Shown: piece by piece, positions 43,703 to 52,919 of the stretch
How positions within the stretch are numbered: position 1 is the stretch's first letter
Layout: the number at the start of each line of letters is the position of its first letter
Assembly: GCF_009664975.1 (NCBI RefSeq)
Contig: NZ_WJXB01000003.1
Location: 496,001 to 560,000, forward strand
DNA: 64,000 nucleotides
Reading direction: 5' to 3'
DNA from: Paenibacillus monticola
Lineage (GTDB): Bacteria > Bacillota > Bacilli > Paenibacillales > Paenibacillaceae
Position numbers and translations under genes: made by a program
Notes under the pieces: generated by a model
Database searches by the model: none
Told to the model about the DNA's origin: nothing
Seen by the model: only the letters and a program-made list of their open reading frames with translations

Positions 43703-45049
43703 TTATACAGTTATCATAATGGATACAGCGCTTTTAGACTCTATGCGGAACGTTACAAGCTCGGCTTCCTGTAAATTCACAGCAATATTCTCGGCTTCTT
43801 CACCATCGTTGAACAGGACTAACGCGATCGTATGGTCTGTATTTCTAAAAGCAACCGAACGAATGAACTCATTGCTTGAAGTCGAATCCACACGCAAGGC
43901 CCCAGGACGGATGAACTTGCTGAAATGCGCCAGCGCATAGTAGTCCAGTGTATACGTAAGTTCCTTCGTTTGCTGGTTGATCTGTACAATTCCGCGGCAT
44001 GTGCTCTTGCCAAAGCCTGGTACTGTAGGCCCGTTATGTTCATCTAACGCCATATTCCATAACACAAAGGATTTACTATGATTTCTAAGAATTTCAATCC
44101 CTGTTCGAATTACATTGGAGAAGGCCTGTTCAAATGGAGGAATCCATTCTCCGCCCGAGCCCTCAGTAAAATGCACTTCTTTATCAGCAAAAGCTTGCTT
44201 AACCACTGATTGTGCAGAAGCGTCTCCGCCGTACCAGTGCCAGGCAATACCGTCTACCTCTTCTTCGGCATGCTCCAGCACCGTCAGTGGATAATCAGGC
44301 CGGTCCCAGTTGTGATCGTAACAAAGAATCTTAGTATCAATATTATGCTTAATGAAATTCGGCTTCAAATAATTTTTAATGAAATCGCTTTGGGCCTCAG
44401 CCAGCATTAACATGCTAGGATAATGGTGCGGTTCAAAAAGTGGTTCATTCTGCGGGGTTACAGCATATGTAGGCAACCCACTCTTGGCAAACGCTTGAAT
44501 GTATCGCACAAAATAATCGGCATACACCTGAAAATATTCTTTTTTCAATTCACCGGCAATCATGGACCCACTGGTCTTCATCCATCCCGGTGCACTCCAA
44601 GGTGAGGCCATCAGCTTAAGTTCAGGATTTAATTTCAGGGCCTGCTGTAATAAAGGAATAATATCAACTTCATCATGGGCAATCGTAAACCGGGTTAATT
44701 CTGTATCGGTTTCCTGTTCCGGCAGATCATCATAGCTATAAATATCTCTGGCATAATCCGAAGCCCCCATTGGATTTCTTACTACAGATAAGCCAATTCC
44801 AGCTTGCGGATCAAACAGCTTGCTCATTAATTCCGCTTTCTGTTCAGAATCAAGCACTTGGTTAATAAGATAGGCCGCTGAATCCGTAAAAGAAGCTCCA
44901 AAGCCATCCATTTCCTGATAGGTTCGATTTACATCAATCGTTACAGCAGCTATTACCGTATCTGTTGTCACAGGTGTTAACTGTTGCAGGGATTGTTCTA
45001 CAAACAATTCACTTTCTCCCTTGGATAGATAAATGATTATTTCCGGCAC
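43703..45049 (-). CDS. GH30-family glycoside hydrolase
   Basis: A 448-residue intracellular retaining glycosidase of family GH30 (beta-glucosidase/glucosylceramidase-like, also beta-xylosidases and beta-1,6-glucanases). It starts near MDGFGASFTDSAA (about residue 45). The acid/base Glu lies in YAVTPQNEPLFEPH (about residue 200) and the nucleophile Glu in VHFTEGSGGEW (about 295). A C-terminal beta domain ends the protein. It starts at GTG 45049, with GGAGGG seven bases upstream; the ATG at 45082 has no site. It follows the locus B binding protein by 35 bases, so it likely acts on the imported beta-linked sugar. Confidence 0.93.
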   Translation of the reverse strand: MPEIIIYLSKGESELFVEQSLQQLTPVTTDTVIAAVTIDVNRTYQEMDGFGASFTDSAAYLINQVLDSEQKAELMSKLFDPQAGIGLSVVRNPMGASDYARDIYSYDDLPEQETDTELTRFTIAHDEVDIIPLLQQALKLNPELKLMASPWSAPGWMKTSGSMIAGELKKEYFQVYADYFVRYIQAFAKSGLPTYAVTPQNEPLFEPHHYPSMLMLAEAQSDFIKNYLKPNFIKHNIDTKILCYDHNWDRPDYPLTVLEHAEEEVDGIAWHWYGGDASAQSVVKQAFADKEVHFTEGSGGEWIPPFEQAFSNVIRTGIEILRNHSKSFVLWNMALDEHNGPTVPGFGKSTCRGIVQINQQTKELTYTLDYYALAHFSKFIRPGALRVDSTSSNEFIRSVAFRNTDHTIALVLFNDGEEAENIAVNLQEAELVTFRIESKSAVSIMITV

Positions 45050-45084
45050 GTTGTTTCCCTCCGTATTTGTATATTCAAGCATGT

Positions 45085-46722
45085 TTATTTAATGCCTAAC
45101 TTTTCTTTGTTCAGCTTCATCTTTTCAGTGCGGATCTTCACGATCTTATCCCAGTTGTTTTTATCCAAAAAGGTTTTGTAATCGGCTAAGGTGCTATCAA
45201 AACTTCCATCATCCTTGGACCGAATCATACTAACTAAGGCTGTATTCCAACGGGTGTTGATGGCCGTTAAAGACCGTGCTTCCGGAGTACCTTGGTCAGG
45301 ATTAATGTTCTCTAGAATGAAGTGAGGTTTCAGCTTTCCTTTTCCCCATTCCTGCATTTGTTTAATAGATTCCGGGAATGCGTCCTCACTCAAAGCTTTA
45401 TCACGGTCATGTCCGAAGAACATAAATTCCCCCATCCGGTAATCCTTTTTAAATTTATCGGCGTTATTTTTTTGAAGGTCCTTCATCGCTGGCAACAATT
45501 CTATCTTGCCGTTATCTTTGACCTGATAGGTTTCACCTTCAATACCATAATTCATCAACTTTTGTCCTTCATCACTTAACAAATAGGTAAATACCTGAAT
45601 GGCTTTGGCTGGGTCCTTACATTGTTTGGTGATATAGCTAATCATCCAGCCCGTGATACCGGACTGATTCAGTGTCGGTTTATTGCCGATTGTGCTCTGA
45701 AGTCCATCAATAGCAATATATTCCTTGCCGGGATTTGCACTCATGAAGATTTGCAGGTTTCCTCCCTGTTGAGGCGTTCCATCGAGCAGCATGGTCGCAT
45801 ATTTGCCTGATTTCACTTTTTCTTCAAAAGCCGTACCATCATCTGCAAAGCTGTCATCGCTGATAGCTCCTTCTCTATAGGCTGCATTTAACGTTTTTAG
45901 CCAAGTCAAATAATCCTCGTCTAAATTACGATCATAAAAGCCTGCCTCTTTCGTTTCCAACGGCACGCCGATAAAATCCTGCAGAACATCACCCAAAGAC
46001 CCGGTGCCTGTACCGATAGAGTTAAATCCAAAAGGAATCATGTCGGGAAACTGGCTTTTGATTTTCTCCATTACGCTTTTGAACTCTTCCGGTGTTCCGA
46101 TGACCGGACTTCCCAAAGCTTCATACACATCTTTACGAATAACAAATGCTGTTTTCGCCGGAATGTTACCGCTATCATAATCTGCTTGGGTATTGGAATA
46201 GTTAGGATAACCATAGGTCTTGCCGTCTGCTAGCTTGAACCAGTTCAGCGTATCTGCCGCTGCAACTTTATTGAAATAAGGATCATATTTCTCAGCAAGA
46301 TCATTTAAAGGCAGTGCCCAGGTAGCCGCTTTGGATACCACCGGAGAATTCGAATCAAATATAGTCAACAAATCCGGCATATCGCCACCAGCAAAAAAGG
46401 TATTTAATTTCGTGTCGTCTCCTGTAATGAATTTGATATTGATGTTCAAATCCTCTTTAATCTTCTTGGTTACAACATCCTTACCAAAATCCGTATTCCA
46501 CCAATCCGCATTCACGTACCAGGTGAGGTCTGTAACTCCCTCTTTTTTGTCCAGCGTCCAAGCCGGTTTTTCTGCATCTACAGTATAGCGGTCATCAACA
46601 GACTTCAAGTCTGTCTTACTTGAGCTTGAATTGCCACCTGAGCCGCAGCCCGAAACAATCAACGTCACAGCCATCAGCGCAGTAAACAATTTAAGTCCTT
46701 TTTTCCCAAGTGCTTTATTCAT
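45085..46722 (-). CDS. Sugar-binding lipoprotein, locus B
   Basis: A 545-residue solute-binding lipoprotein. The lipobox is IVSGC (Cys about residue 26), followed by a Gly/Ser linker. The mature part has typical blocks such as MPDLLTIFDSNSP and DKEEGVT-like tryptophan-rich WYVNADWWNTDFGKD near the N-terminus. AGGAGG precedes the ATG. It comes after both permease genes in the operon, the reverse of locus A. Its substrate is inferred from the GH30 partner to be a beta-linked oligosaccharide. Confidence 0.92.
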   Translation of the reverse strand: MNKALGKKGLKLFTALMAVTLIVSGCGSGGNSSSSKTDLKSVDDRYTVDAEKPAWTLDKKEGVTDLTWYVNADWWNTDFGKDVVTKKIKEDLNINIKFITGDDTKLNTFFAGGDMPDLLTIFDSNSPVVSKAATWALPLNDLAEKYDPYFNKVAAADTLNWFKLADGKTYGYPNYSNTQADYDSGNIPAKTAFVIRKDVYEALGSPVIGTPEEFKSVMEKIKSQFPDMIPFGFNSIGTGTGSLGDVLQDFIGVPLETKEAGFYDRNLDEDYLTWLKTLNAAYREGAISDDSFADDGTAFEEKVKSGKYATMLLDGTPQQGGNLQIFMSANPGKEYIAIDGLQSTIGNKPTLNQSGITGWMISYITKQCKDPAKAIQVFTYLLSDEGQKLMNYGIEGETYQVKDNGKIELLPAMKDLQKNNADKFKKDYRMGEFMFFGHDRDKALSEDAFPESIKQMQEWGKGKLKPHFILENINPDQGTPEARSLTAINTRWNTALVSMIRSKDDGSFDSTLADYKTFLDKNNWDKIVKIRTEKMKLNKEKLGIK

Positions 46723-46802
46723 CTAATATTTCCTCCTAAATTTGTGAGTATAGGCTTAGTTTTGTGGAAAATCCCGTTTCTTCGCGTGCCCTCCCTTCTT
46801 CT

Positions 46803-47690
46803 CTACTCTTTCACCGCCCCCATCATCATGCCGGAAATAAAGTACCTTTGAAGAACTGGATACATCGCAACAATCGGCAAAGTCGTTATAACAATTGTTG
46901 CTAGTTGAACCCCTTTAGTGGTGGTTTCGATCACTGCCGATCCCCCGATATTTTGCATCGATTGCGTTTGCGACTGCACGATAATTTCATACAGCTTCAT
47001 CTGCAGCGGGTAGAGGGCTTGATTGGTGATATATAATTTCGTTGTCATAAAGTCATTCCATTGTCCAACCCCATTAAATAAGGCAATAGTAGCCATGGCA
47101 GGCATGGAAAGAGGGACGAAGATCTTTAGAAAAATACGCCAATCACCAGCGCCGTCTATTTTGGCTGACTCTTCAAGTGAATCCGGTACATTTCTGAAGA
47201 AATTCATTAAAATTACGACATCGTAATAGCTGAATAACGCCGGAATAATATAGACCCAAAAGCTATTTAAGAGACCTAGTGATTTGATCAATAAATAGGT
47301 TGGGATCATACCGCCGGAGAAGAACATGGTGATAACACCCATCGCAACATATAGCTTGCGGCCCCGTATGTACCTTTTGCTCAGACCATATCCGACCATG
47401 GCGCAGAAAAACACATGCGTAATGACGCCAACAAAAGTTTTGGACATGGAAACGAAAAAGGACTGCCAAATACTATTGTCACTGAACACAGCGCGGTAAT
47501 TTTCCAACGAAAACTCTTTGGACCAAAATATAAACCCGCCTTCTGCCAGGGCTTTGCCTGAGCTAAGGGACGATATAATCACATTCCATAAGGGAACAAC
47601 AATAATGACCGTAACGGCAAACAGCAAAATGATATTTAAGGTATCAAAGATTCGACTATCGAGATCTCCTTTAGCCACCTTTCGATTCAC
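46803..47690 (-). CDS. Sugar ABC transporter permease (LplC/YtcP type), locus B
   Basis: A 295-residue permease with six membrane helices and the EAA loop EESAKIDGAGDWRIFLKIFVPLSMP (about residues 178-202). The C-terminus is YFISGMMMGAVKE. It starts at GTG 47690, with AGGAGG eight bases upstream. It lies 15 bases after its LplB-type partner. No ATPase gene is present. Confidence 0.93.
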   Translation of the reverse strand: MNRKVAKGDLDSRIFDTLNIILLFAVTVIIVVPLWNVIISSLSSGKALAEGGFIFWSKEFSLENYRAVFSDNSIWQSFFVSMSKTFVGVITHVFFCAMVGYGLSKRYIRGRKLYVAMGVITMFFSGGMIPTYLLIKSLGLLNSFWVYIIPALFSYYDVVILMNFFRNVPDSLEESAKIDGAGDWRIFLKIFVPLSMPAMATIALFNGVGQWNDFMTTKLYITNQALYPLQMKLYEIIVQSQTQSMQNIGGSAVIETTTKGVQLATIVITTLPIVAMYPVLQRYFISGMMMGAVKE

Positions 47691-47705
47691 GACAAATGCC
47701 TCCTT

Positions 47706-48686
47706 CTATAGCACTGATTGATTATCATTTAATTTACTGGATATTTTATTGGCGGTTACCAGCAAAATGACGGAAACAACGGAGACCCCTAACCCAACGG
47801 CGGTAGCATAAGAAAAGTCACCTTGTGTCATCCCCATACGATATACATAAGAATTAATGACTTCTGCTTTCTCCCGATTCTGGGAGTTCATCAAGACCAA
47901 GGTTTGATCCAGATTCGATCCTAATAAACCGCTTACAGTGAGGATCAGATTTAAGCTGATGATCGTCTTCATATTGGGCAGGGTAATATTCCAAATTTGT
48001 CTAAGCCTGCCGGCCCCGTCTATCTTTGCGGCTTCATAATATGTAGGATCAATTTTGGACATGATGGCTAAATACAGAATGGTTCCCCAGCCTGCTTCTT
48101 TCCAGATATCAGACAACGTAGCAATCCACCAATATTTTCCCGGGTCCAAGAGAATATTGGACGGCTTCGAAATCACTCCCAAATTAAGCAGCAGCTCGTT
48201 AAACAACCCTGAGGTCGAGAACCAAGTAATCAGCATGCCTCCCAATACGATCCAAGACAAAAAGTGCGGCAGATACGAGATGGTTTGCACAATTTTTTTG
48301 AATCGTCCCAGGTGTAATTCGTAAATCATAATCGCCATGATAATCGGAATGACAAACCCAATGCCTAATTTCAAAAAACTGATTCCCAAGGTATTCATTA
48401 CAGCGTCCCAGAAATATTCGTCAGACAAAATAATTTTGAAATTATCCAAGCCCACCCACGGCGCGGAAGCCAGCGTATCAATCACAGTGTAATTTTTAAA
48501 GGCAATCGTCAATCCGTAAATAGGTACAAAACAAAAGATAACCATAAAAATAATGCCCGGTATGACCATGGATTGAAGCTCCCATTGTCTCTTATAATCA
48601 ATTACAAATTCTTTGATCCTTTGCCCCATGGGTTTTTTCCCAGATAACTGCGTTACAGTTGATGGTACTACGGCTAATTTATCCAC
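47706..48686 (-). CDS. Sugar ABC transporter permease (LplB type), locus B
   Basis: A 326-residue permease, first full gene of the locus B transport operon. It has six membrane helices after a 35-residue basic N-terminal tail, IYGLTIAFKNYTVIDTL, and the EAA loop YEAAKIDGAGRLRQIWNITLPNMK (about residues 213-236). Translation starts at GTG 48686 after GGGGAG. The promoter region holds a perfect LacI-type palindrome and a 12-codon leader ORF. Confidence 0.93.
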   Translation of the reverse strand: MDKLAVVPSTVTQLSGKKPMGQRIKEFVIDYKRQWELQSMVIPGIIFMVIFCFVPIYGLTIAFKNYTVIDTLASAPWVGLDNFKIILSDEYFWDAVMNTLGISFLKLGIGFVIPIIMAIMIYELHLGRFKKIVQTISYLPHFLSWIVLGGMLITWFSTSGLFNELLLNLGVISKPSNILLDPGKYWWIATLSDIWKEAGWGTILYLAIMSKIDPTYYEAAKIDGAGRLRQIWNITLPNMKTIISLNLILTVSGLLGSNLDQTLVLMNSQNREKAEVINSYVYRMGMTQGDFSYATAVGLGVSVVSVILLVTANKISSKLNDNQSVL

Positions 48687-48704
48687 GTTCTTCTCCCCTC
48701 CAAA

Positions 48705-48743
48705 TCATCGTGCTAGAATAAAAACGTTTTTATTTTTGAACAT
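48705..48743 (-). CDS. Twelve-codon leader ORF before the locus B permeases
   Basis: A very short ORF (MFKNKNVFILAR) starts at ATG 48743 with a perfect AGGAGG six bases upstream. It ends 19 bases before the permease GTG start. Its middle codons are the operator palindrome itself. With such a strong site it is probably translated. It may tune permease translation, or be a chance consequence of the operator sequence. Confidence 0.45.
   Translation of the reverse strand: MFKNKNVFILAR
48717..48734. promoter_or_regulatory. LacI operator of the locus B transport operon
   Basis: AATAAAAACGTTTTTATT, a perfect 18-bp palindrome with a CG centre, 31 bases upstream of the permease start. The same AAAACGTTTT core recurs twice before the locus B LacI gene (49839-49888). 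A -10-like TATAAT lies upstream on the minus strand (plus 48764-48769), so the operator is downstream of the promoter. Confidence 0.85.
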
Positions 48744-48802
48744 AAAGGACCTCCTAGACTAGGATTATAAAAAATCGGATCTAAAATGACCATAACTACT
48801 CT

Positions 48803-49822
48803 TTATTTATGATCATTCCGATCGATCTTTAGATGCGTTGAACCTCGTACGATAAGTTCTCCTACCAACTTTTGAACTACACCTTGTTCTTTCTTCTGAA
48901 TCATGCGAACCAGATGATCAATGGCCAGAATACCTTGTCTGGCGATTTGATTTCTCACAGTAGTTAAAGGCGGCGTAAAATAAGGAGCAATATCAATATC
49001 ATCAAAACTCATCACACTAATATCAAGCGGAACTTCATAGCCATGCGTCTTCAAAGCTTGGATACAACCAATCGCACTCAAGTCATTTCCGGCTAAAAAA
49101 GCATCAGGCAGCTTGTCAGGATGCAAGTGAAGAAAGGATTTCACAGCATTATAAGTACCCTCTTCCTCAAAATACCCCTGCAGAATATATTCTTCATTCG
49201 TCGGAAGCTGATAATGATTCAAGGCAGCCAGATATCCCTCTTTCCGTTGAACACTGTCAAACATCGTATCCACGCCGGAAATATAGACGATTTTCTTGTG
49301 CCCGAGACCTATTAAATATTTGGTTGCTTCGTAACCGGCTTCATAGGAATCAAAAATAACGCTTCCCATGGTTTCGTTCTGAAGGACCCGATCCAGAAAT
49401 ACGGCCTTGATCTTGTCTTTCTTCATCGCGTTAATGTCTTTCTCGTCTATCTTCAGCTCTTCGTATATAATTACGCCATCCACACGCCGGCCAAGGATAT
49501 TGCTCATAACGACATGTTTATCTTTTGTCACAAATACATTCAGACCGTAACCAAAGCGGTCACACTCACGAGCCATAGATTCAACCAGCTTATAGAAATA
49601 AGGCCCCGATACACTGGTAGTAAAAAAGCCCAGCATATTGGTTTTCCCGGTCTTTAACAGCTTGCCGTTCAGGTTGGGAACATAATTTAAGCGTTGTGCA
49701 ACCTTGAGCACATGTGACTTGGTCACCGGATTCAATACATCTACGTCATTCAACGCGTTGGAAACTGTAGAGATGGAGACTCCAGCCTCTCTGGCAACGT
49801 CTCTAATGGTTATCTTCCCCAT
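48803..49822 (-). CDS. LacI-family repressor, locus B
   Basis: A 339-residue regulator. The helix-turn-helix is ITIRDVAREAGVSISTVSNALN (residues 3-24), followed by hinge YVPNLNGKLLKTGKT and the sugar-sensor domain. AAAGGA lies ten bases before the ATG at 49822, which is preferred to ATG 49828. Two palindromes immediately upstream (49839-49888) imply autorepression, and the same core before the permeases implies it is the locus B repressor. It is on the same strand and 116 bases before the transport genes. Confidence 0.93.
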   Translation of the reverse strand: MGKITIRDVAREAGVSISTVSNALNDVDVLNPVTKSHVLKVAQRLNYVPNLNGKLLKTGKTNMLGFFTTSVSGPYFYKLVESMARECDRFGYGLNVFVTKDKHVVMSNILGRRVDGVIIYEELKIDEKDINAMKKDKIKAVFLDRVLQNETMGSVIFDSYEAGYEATKYLIGLGHKKIVYISGVDTMFDSVQRKEGYLAALNHYQLPTNEEYILQGYFEEEGTYNAVKSFLHLHPDKLPDAFLAGNDLSAIGCIQALKTHGYEVPLDISVMSFDDIDIAPYFTPPLTTVRNQIARQGILAIDHLVRMIQKKEQGVVQKLVGELIVRGSTHLKIDRNDHK

Positions 49823-49838
49823 ATACATTTATCCTTTG

Positions 49839-49888
49839 CTATAAAAACGTTTTTATAGTTTATAAAATAGCATAAAAACGTTTTCAAT
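49839..49888. promoter_or_regulatory. Tandem LacI operators upstream of the locus B repressor
   Basis: Site one, CTATAAAAACGTTTTTATAG (49839-49858), is a perfect 20-bp palindrome just upstream of the lacI-type ATG. Site two, ATAAAAACGTTTTCAAT (49872-49888), is an imperfect copy. The centres lie 32 bp apart, about three helical turns. Confidence 0.85.
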
Positions 49889-49919
49889 ACAATAGCTTTT
49901 TTGAAATTACAATCTTCTA

Positions 49920-51308
49920 TTACACAGATGGTGACGCAATCGACCCCTGCGGTTCCTCATCATTACTTGTATTTTTTAGCTTTTTATTAAAAATAATGAA
50001 TAAGGTCAGTCCCATTATGCTCATAATCACCTCTGTTACAGTCATGGACCAGATCACACCCTGCAATCCAAAGAAGTAATGCAAGGCGATAAGCATCGGG
50101 ATATATAATACGCCTTGGGTTATCGACATAACACCTGTCGCAATCCCTTGTCCGGTCGATTGGAAGATACTTGTGAATAAGCCGGTGAATCCGTTAAATA
50201 AGGCTGAGATCAGCATAGCCACTAATATAGTGGTTCCCACACTCAATACCGAAGGATCATTTGAGAAGAGGTGAATAATATTTTTTCTGAATAGATAAAC
50301 CAACCCTACAAACAGAATAGAAATGCTTCCAATGTAGACAAAGGCATATTTAATGCCTGAGTGAAGTCTGGCTAGATTCTTACTGGCAAAGCTAAAGGCA
50401 AAGAGCGGAATTAAGCCTAAGAATAAGCCCATCGACAGAAATTCAGGTACCTGAACAATTCTTAGTGCCACTCCGAATCCAGCCACCACGCTGTCTCCAT
50501 ATTCCATAGAGAAGTTATTCAATAATAGTGTAGTGACAATGATGAATGCAGCCTGAAATAACTCAGATACACCTATTTTATAAATTTCCAGTTTGTCTTT
50601 GAAGGAGATCTTGAAATATCGCAAAAATCCTCTGAGATGCTCACTTTTCTTCTCCAAGAAATAGATGTAATACATGGCGGAACCCATATTCGCTACAATC
50701 ATACCCAGTGCGGCGCCAGCCACATGCCAATTCAACACTAGAATGAAAAGCGGATCAAAGATCAAACTGAGGGCCGTACTGATAAATATCCCATACATCG
50801 ATTCTTTGGAGGCACCTCCCGAGCGCACGAGTTGTTCCAATGCAAAATTTAGCACGATGGTGAATCCACCTGCAAAAAGAGTGATCACATAGATTCTTGT
50901 GTAATCAAAAGTAGCAGCATCCGCACCCAACAGCCGCGTGATCGGATTAATCGCTAAAAAAGCAACGAGGGCGAGCAGAATACCGGCTATCAAACTTCCA
51001 TAAAAGGCATATCCAGCAATCCGTTTGCCTTTCTCCGTCTCTTTTTGCCCAGCCAAACGTGTAACAAAGGTTCCACCGCCTACCCCGAGCACATTCCCAA
51101 CGGCCATCAAGACCGTGAAAATAGGTAAACCTAGCGTAATAGCCGTCAGCATACTGGTGTTGTGCAATAGGCCTATGAAATAAGCATTAATGACATTGTA
51201 AATGGTCCCAACAGACATCCCTATCATCATAGGAATGGATAAATGGGCAATAGCCTTCTTGATCGGCGCCGTTTCTAAATAATATTGATTCGTAAATTCT
51301 TTGGCCAT
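49920..51308 (-). CDS. MATE-family multidrug efflux transporter
   Basis: A 462-residue membrane transporter with twelve helices in two homologous halves. MATE features include HLSIPMMIGMSVGTIYNVINAYFIG near the N-terminus and GGGTFVTRLAG (about residues 77-87). They export cationic drugs or metabolites using H+ or Na+. GGAGGAC precedes the ATG. It follows the MarR gene by 20 bases, and the pair should be repressed together through the inverted-repeat operator at 51786-51832. The substrate is unknown. Confidence 0.93.
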   Translation of the reverse strand: MAKEFTNQYYLETAPIKKAIAHLSIPMMIGMSVGTIYNVINAYFIGLLHNTSMLTAITLGLPIFTVLMAVGNVLGVGGGTFVTRLAGQKETEKGKRIAGYAFYGSLIAGILLALVAFLAINPITRLLGADAATFDYTRIYVITLFAGGFTIVLNFALEQLVRSGGASKESMYGIFISTALSLIFDPLFILVLNWHVAGAALGMIVANMGSAMYYIYFLEKKSEHLRGFLRYFKISFKDKLEIYKIGVSELFQAAFIIVTTLLLNNFSMEYGDSVVAGFGVALRIVQVPEFLSMGLFLGLIPLFAFSFASKNLARLHSGIKYAFVYIGSISILFVGLVYLFRKNIIHLFSNDPSVLSVGTTILVAMLISALFNGFTGLFTSIFQSTGQGIATGVMSITQGVLYIPMLIALHYFFGLQGVIWSMTVTEVIMSIMGLTLFIIFNKKLKNTSNDEEPQGSIASPSV

Positions 51309-51328
51309 CGTTAGTCCTCCAAACGTAG

Positions 51329-51760
51329 TTATAAGCTTGATTTCACTTTTAGCAATAAGGATTGTAGGGTTTGGACTTCTTCTGGGCTAAGCGCGCTGGT
51401 AATGCTTGCTTCTACTTCAGCGAAAATCTGATAAAACTCCTCCACCAAAAGAGCACCCTTTTCCAAAACAAAAATATTTTTTTGCCGTTCATCCTTCTCC
51501 GATACTACACGCTCAATATAGCCTTTTTTCTCCAGCCCCTGGAGCATACTGGTAATGCTGGCCCCTCTTCTGTTGGAGTGTTCCGCCAAATCCTTTTGAA
51601 TAACGCCTTTATCCTGATTCTCATAGATATAACCGATCAAACGTCCCTGCGGAGAGTTTAGGTCCAGCTCATTCAGCCTCTCATCGGCCGTCCTTTTTAT
51701 CTTCATGCCTACCTCTCTGAACAAATCCGAAAAAGGTGTATTTAAAATTGGCCTGCTCAT
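51329..51760 (-). CDS. MarR-family repressor of the MATE exporter
   Basis: A 143-residue winged-helix repressor. The DNA-binding part is visible as VIQKDLAEHSNRRGASITSMLQGLEKKGYIERVVSEKDERQKNIFVLEKG (about residues 50-100), with the wing Asp-Glu-Arg typical of MarR. GGGGAGG precedes the ATG at 51760; the longer frame to 51838 would run through the operator and is rejected. MarR members release DNA on binding a small phenolic or drug-like ligand. Co-transcribed with the MATE gene. A decayed copy of its C-terminus lies at 60242-60332. Confidence 0.93.
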   Translation of the reverse strand: MSRPILNTPFSDLFREVGMKIKRTADERLNELDLNSPQGRLIGYIYENQDKGVIQKDLAEHSNRRGASITSMLQGLEKKGYIERVVSEKDERQKNIFVLEKGALLVEEFYQIFAEVEASITSALSPEEVQTLQSLLLKVKSSL

Positions 51761-51785
51761 TGTAATTTCCTCCCCATGTACTTTA

Positions 51786-51832
51786 GTTAGAAGTCTAAGT
51801 AATATGATTATCATAATACTTAGACTTCTAAC
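51786..51832. promoter_or_regulatory. Large inverted-repeat operator of the marR-MATE operon
   Basis: Perfect 16-bp arms GTTAGAAGTCTAAGTA (51786-51801) and TACTTAGACTTCTAAC (51817-51832) enclose a further dyad TATGATTATCATA. It lies just upstream of the marR start. Each arm is itself partly symmetric (TTAGAAGTCTAA), so the region could hold two MarR dimers. Confidence 0.85.
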
Positions 51833-51878
51833 TGTCAATGCTCTAAGTAAAATGTTTGAATGATTCCCATAACAAAAA

Positions 51879-51925
51879 CTCCTCTCCAGAACTTGTGGTT
51901 AGACAAGTATTGGAAAGGAGTATTA
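51879..51925 (-). terminator. Terminator of the locus C transport operon
   Basis: Arms ACTCCTTTCCA and TGGAGAGGAGT with inner ACTTGT/ACAAGT, followed on the minus strand by TTTTTG, about 60 bases past the isomerase/epimerase stop. Confidence 0.85.
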
Positions 51926-51986
51926 CTAAGCATGCAATACCATGAGCCTTGTGGAACGCTGTAATAGGAGTTAGCCGCTTACTGTA

Positions 51987-52874
51987 TTAGAGCGGATTAG
52001 GTACGAAGCTACCCCCGCGGCAGTGCTTCAAATAGTTCAGTGCATGAACCTGACCGGTCATTTCCAGCTCGTCCCGATAAACAGGATCATGAAATCCTTC
52101 TATATCGATCGTACCTTTGTAGCCAGCCTGGCGCAAAATGGTGATGATATCGACCCAGTTGGTATCGCCAAAGCCTGGTGTCCGGTCCCAAACATACTGC
52201 TTTGGACCATGAATGCCATATTCCTTGACGATATCCCAAGCTATAGTAGCATCCTTGCCATGTACATGGAAGATCTTATCCATCCATTTGCGCAGCTGTG
52301 GAATCGGATCAATCAGCGCAATCAACTGATGGCAGGGTTCCCATTCCAGGCCCAGGTTGTCTGCCGGAACGGCATTGAACATTTTCTCCCAGGCCGCAGG
52401 GTTATGGGCGATATTCAAATCTCCGGTTTGCCAGGTTCCACCCATGGCGCAATTCTCAAAAGCAATTCTAAGGCCGCGGTCAGCTGCTATTTTCGACAGT
52501 TCTCCGAACACCTCTGTAAATTTTGGGATGGACTCGTCAATGGACAAGCCAGGCAGACGTCCGGTGAAGCCAGAGATGATATCTGTGCCGAATAAATGCG
52601 CGTGATCAATCAACCGCTTCCAGCTGTCCAAAGCATCGGCATGCTCTCCAGTGCCTGTGAGGGGGTTGCCATAGATTCCCACGGAAGAGATGACAAAATC
52701 ATGCTCAGCGGCCAGTTCTCGCAATCGCGCTGCCATTTCCACAAGATCGTTATCACCGGTAGTCTGCCAGAAGTTCAAGTTAAACGATTCGAAGCCGTGC
52801 TCAACAATTTGTGGAATGACTCTGAGTGCATCTCCGCCACTGACTATCGTGCCTATTCTCAGTTTATCTTGCAT
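51987..52874 (-). CDS. Sugar phosphate isomerase/epimerase-like TIM-barrel protein
   Basis: A 295-residue xylose-isomerase-like TIM barrel, last gene of the locus C transport operon. Metal-binding residues of the family are seen in RIAFENC (Glu, about residue 140), LGLEWEPCHQL (Glu and His, about 175-180), KIFHVHGKDA (His, about 205) and GTIDIEGFHDP (Glu, about 265). GGAGTG lies nine bases before the ATG at 52874. It lies 45 bases after LacI. The substrate is unknown; its place suggests a role in converting the imported sugar. Confidence 0.88.
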   Translation of the reverse strand: MQDKLRIGTIVSGGDALRVIPQIVEHGFESFNLNFWQTTGDNDLVEMAARLRELAAEHDFVISSVGIYGNPLTGTGEHADALDSWKRLIDHAHLFGTDIISGFTGRLPGLSIDESIPKFTEVFGELSKIAADRGLRIAFENCAMGGTWQTGDLNIAHNPAAWEKMFNAVPADNLGLEWEPCHQLIALIDPIPQLRKWMDKIFHVHGKDATIAWDIVKEYGIHGPKQYVWDRTPGFGDTNWVDIITILRQAGYKGTIDIEGFHDPVYRDELEMTGQVHALNYLKHCRGGSFVPNPL

Positions 52875-52919
52875 CTTGTGTACCACTCCAATACTGGTTT
52901 ATAGACCAAGTAGAATTTT

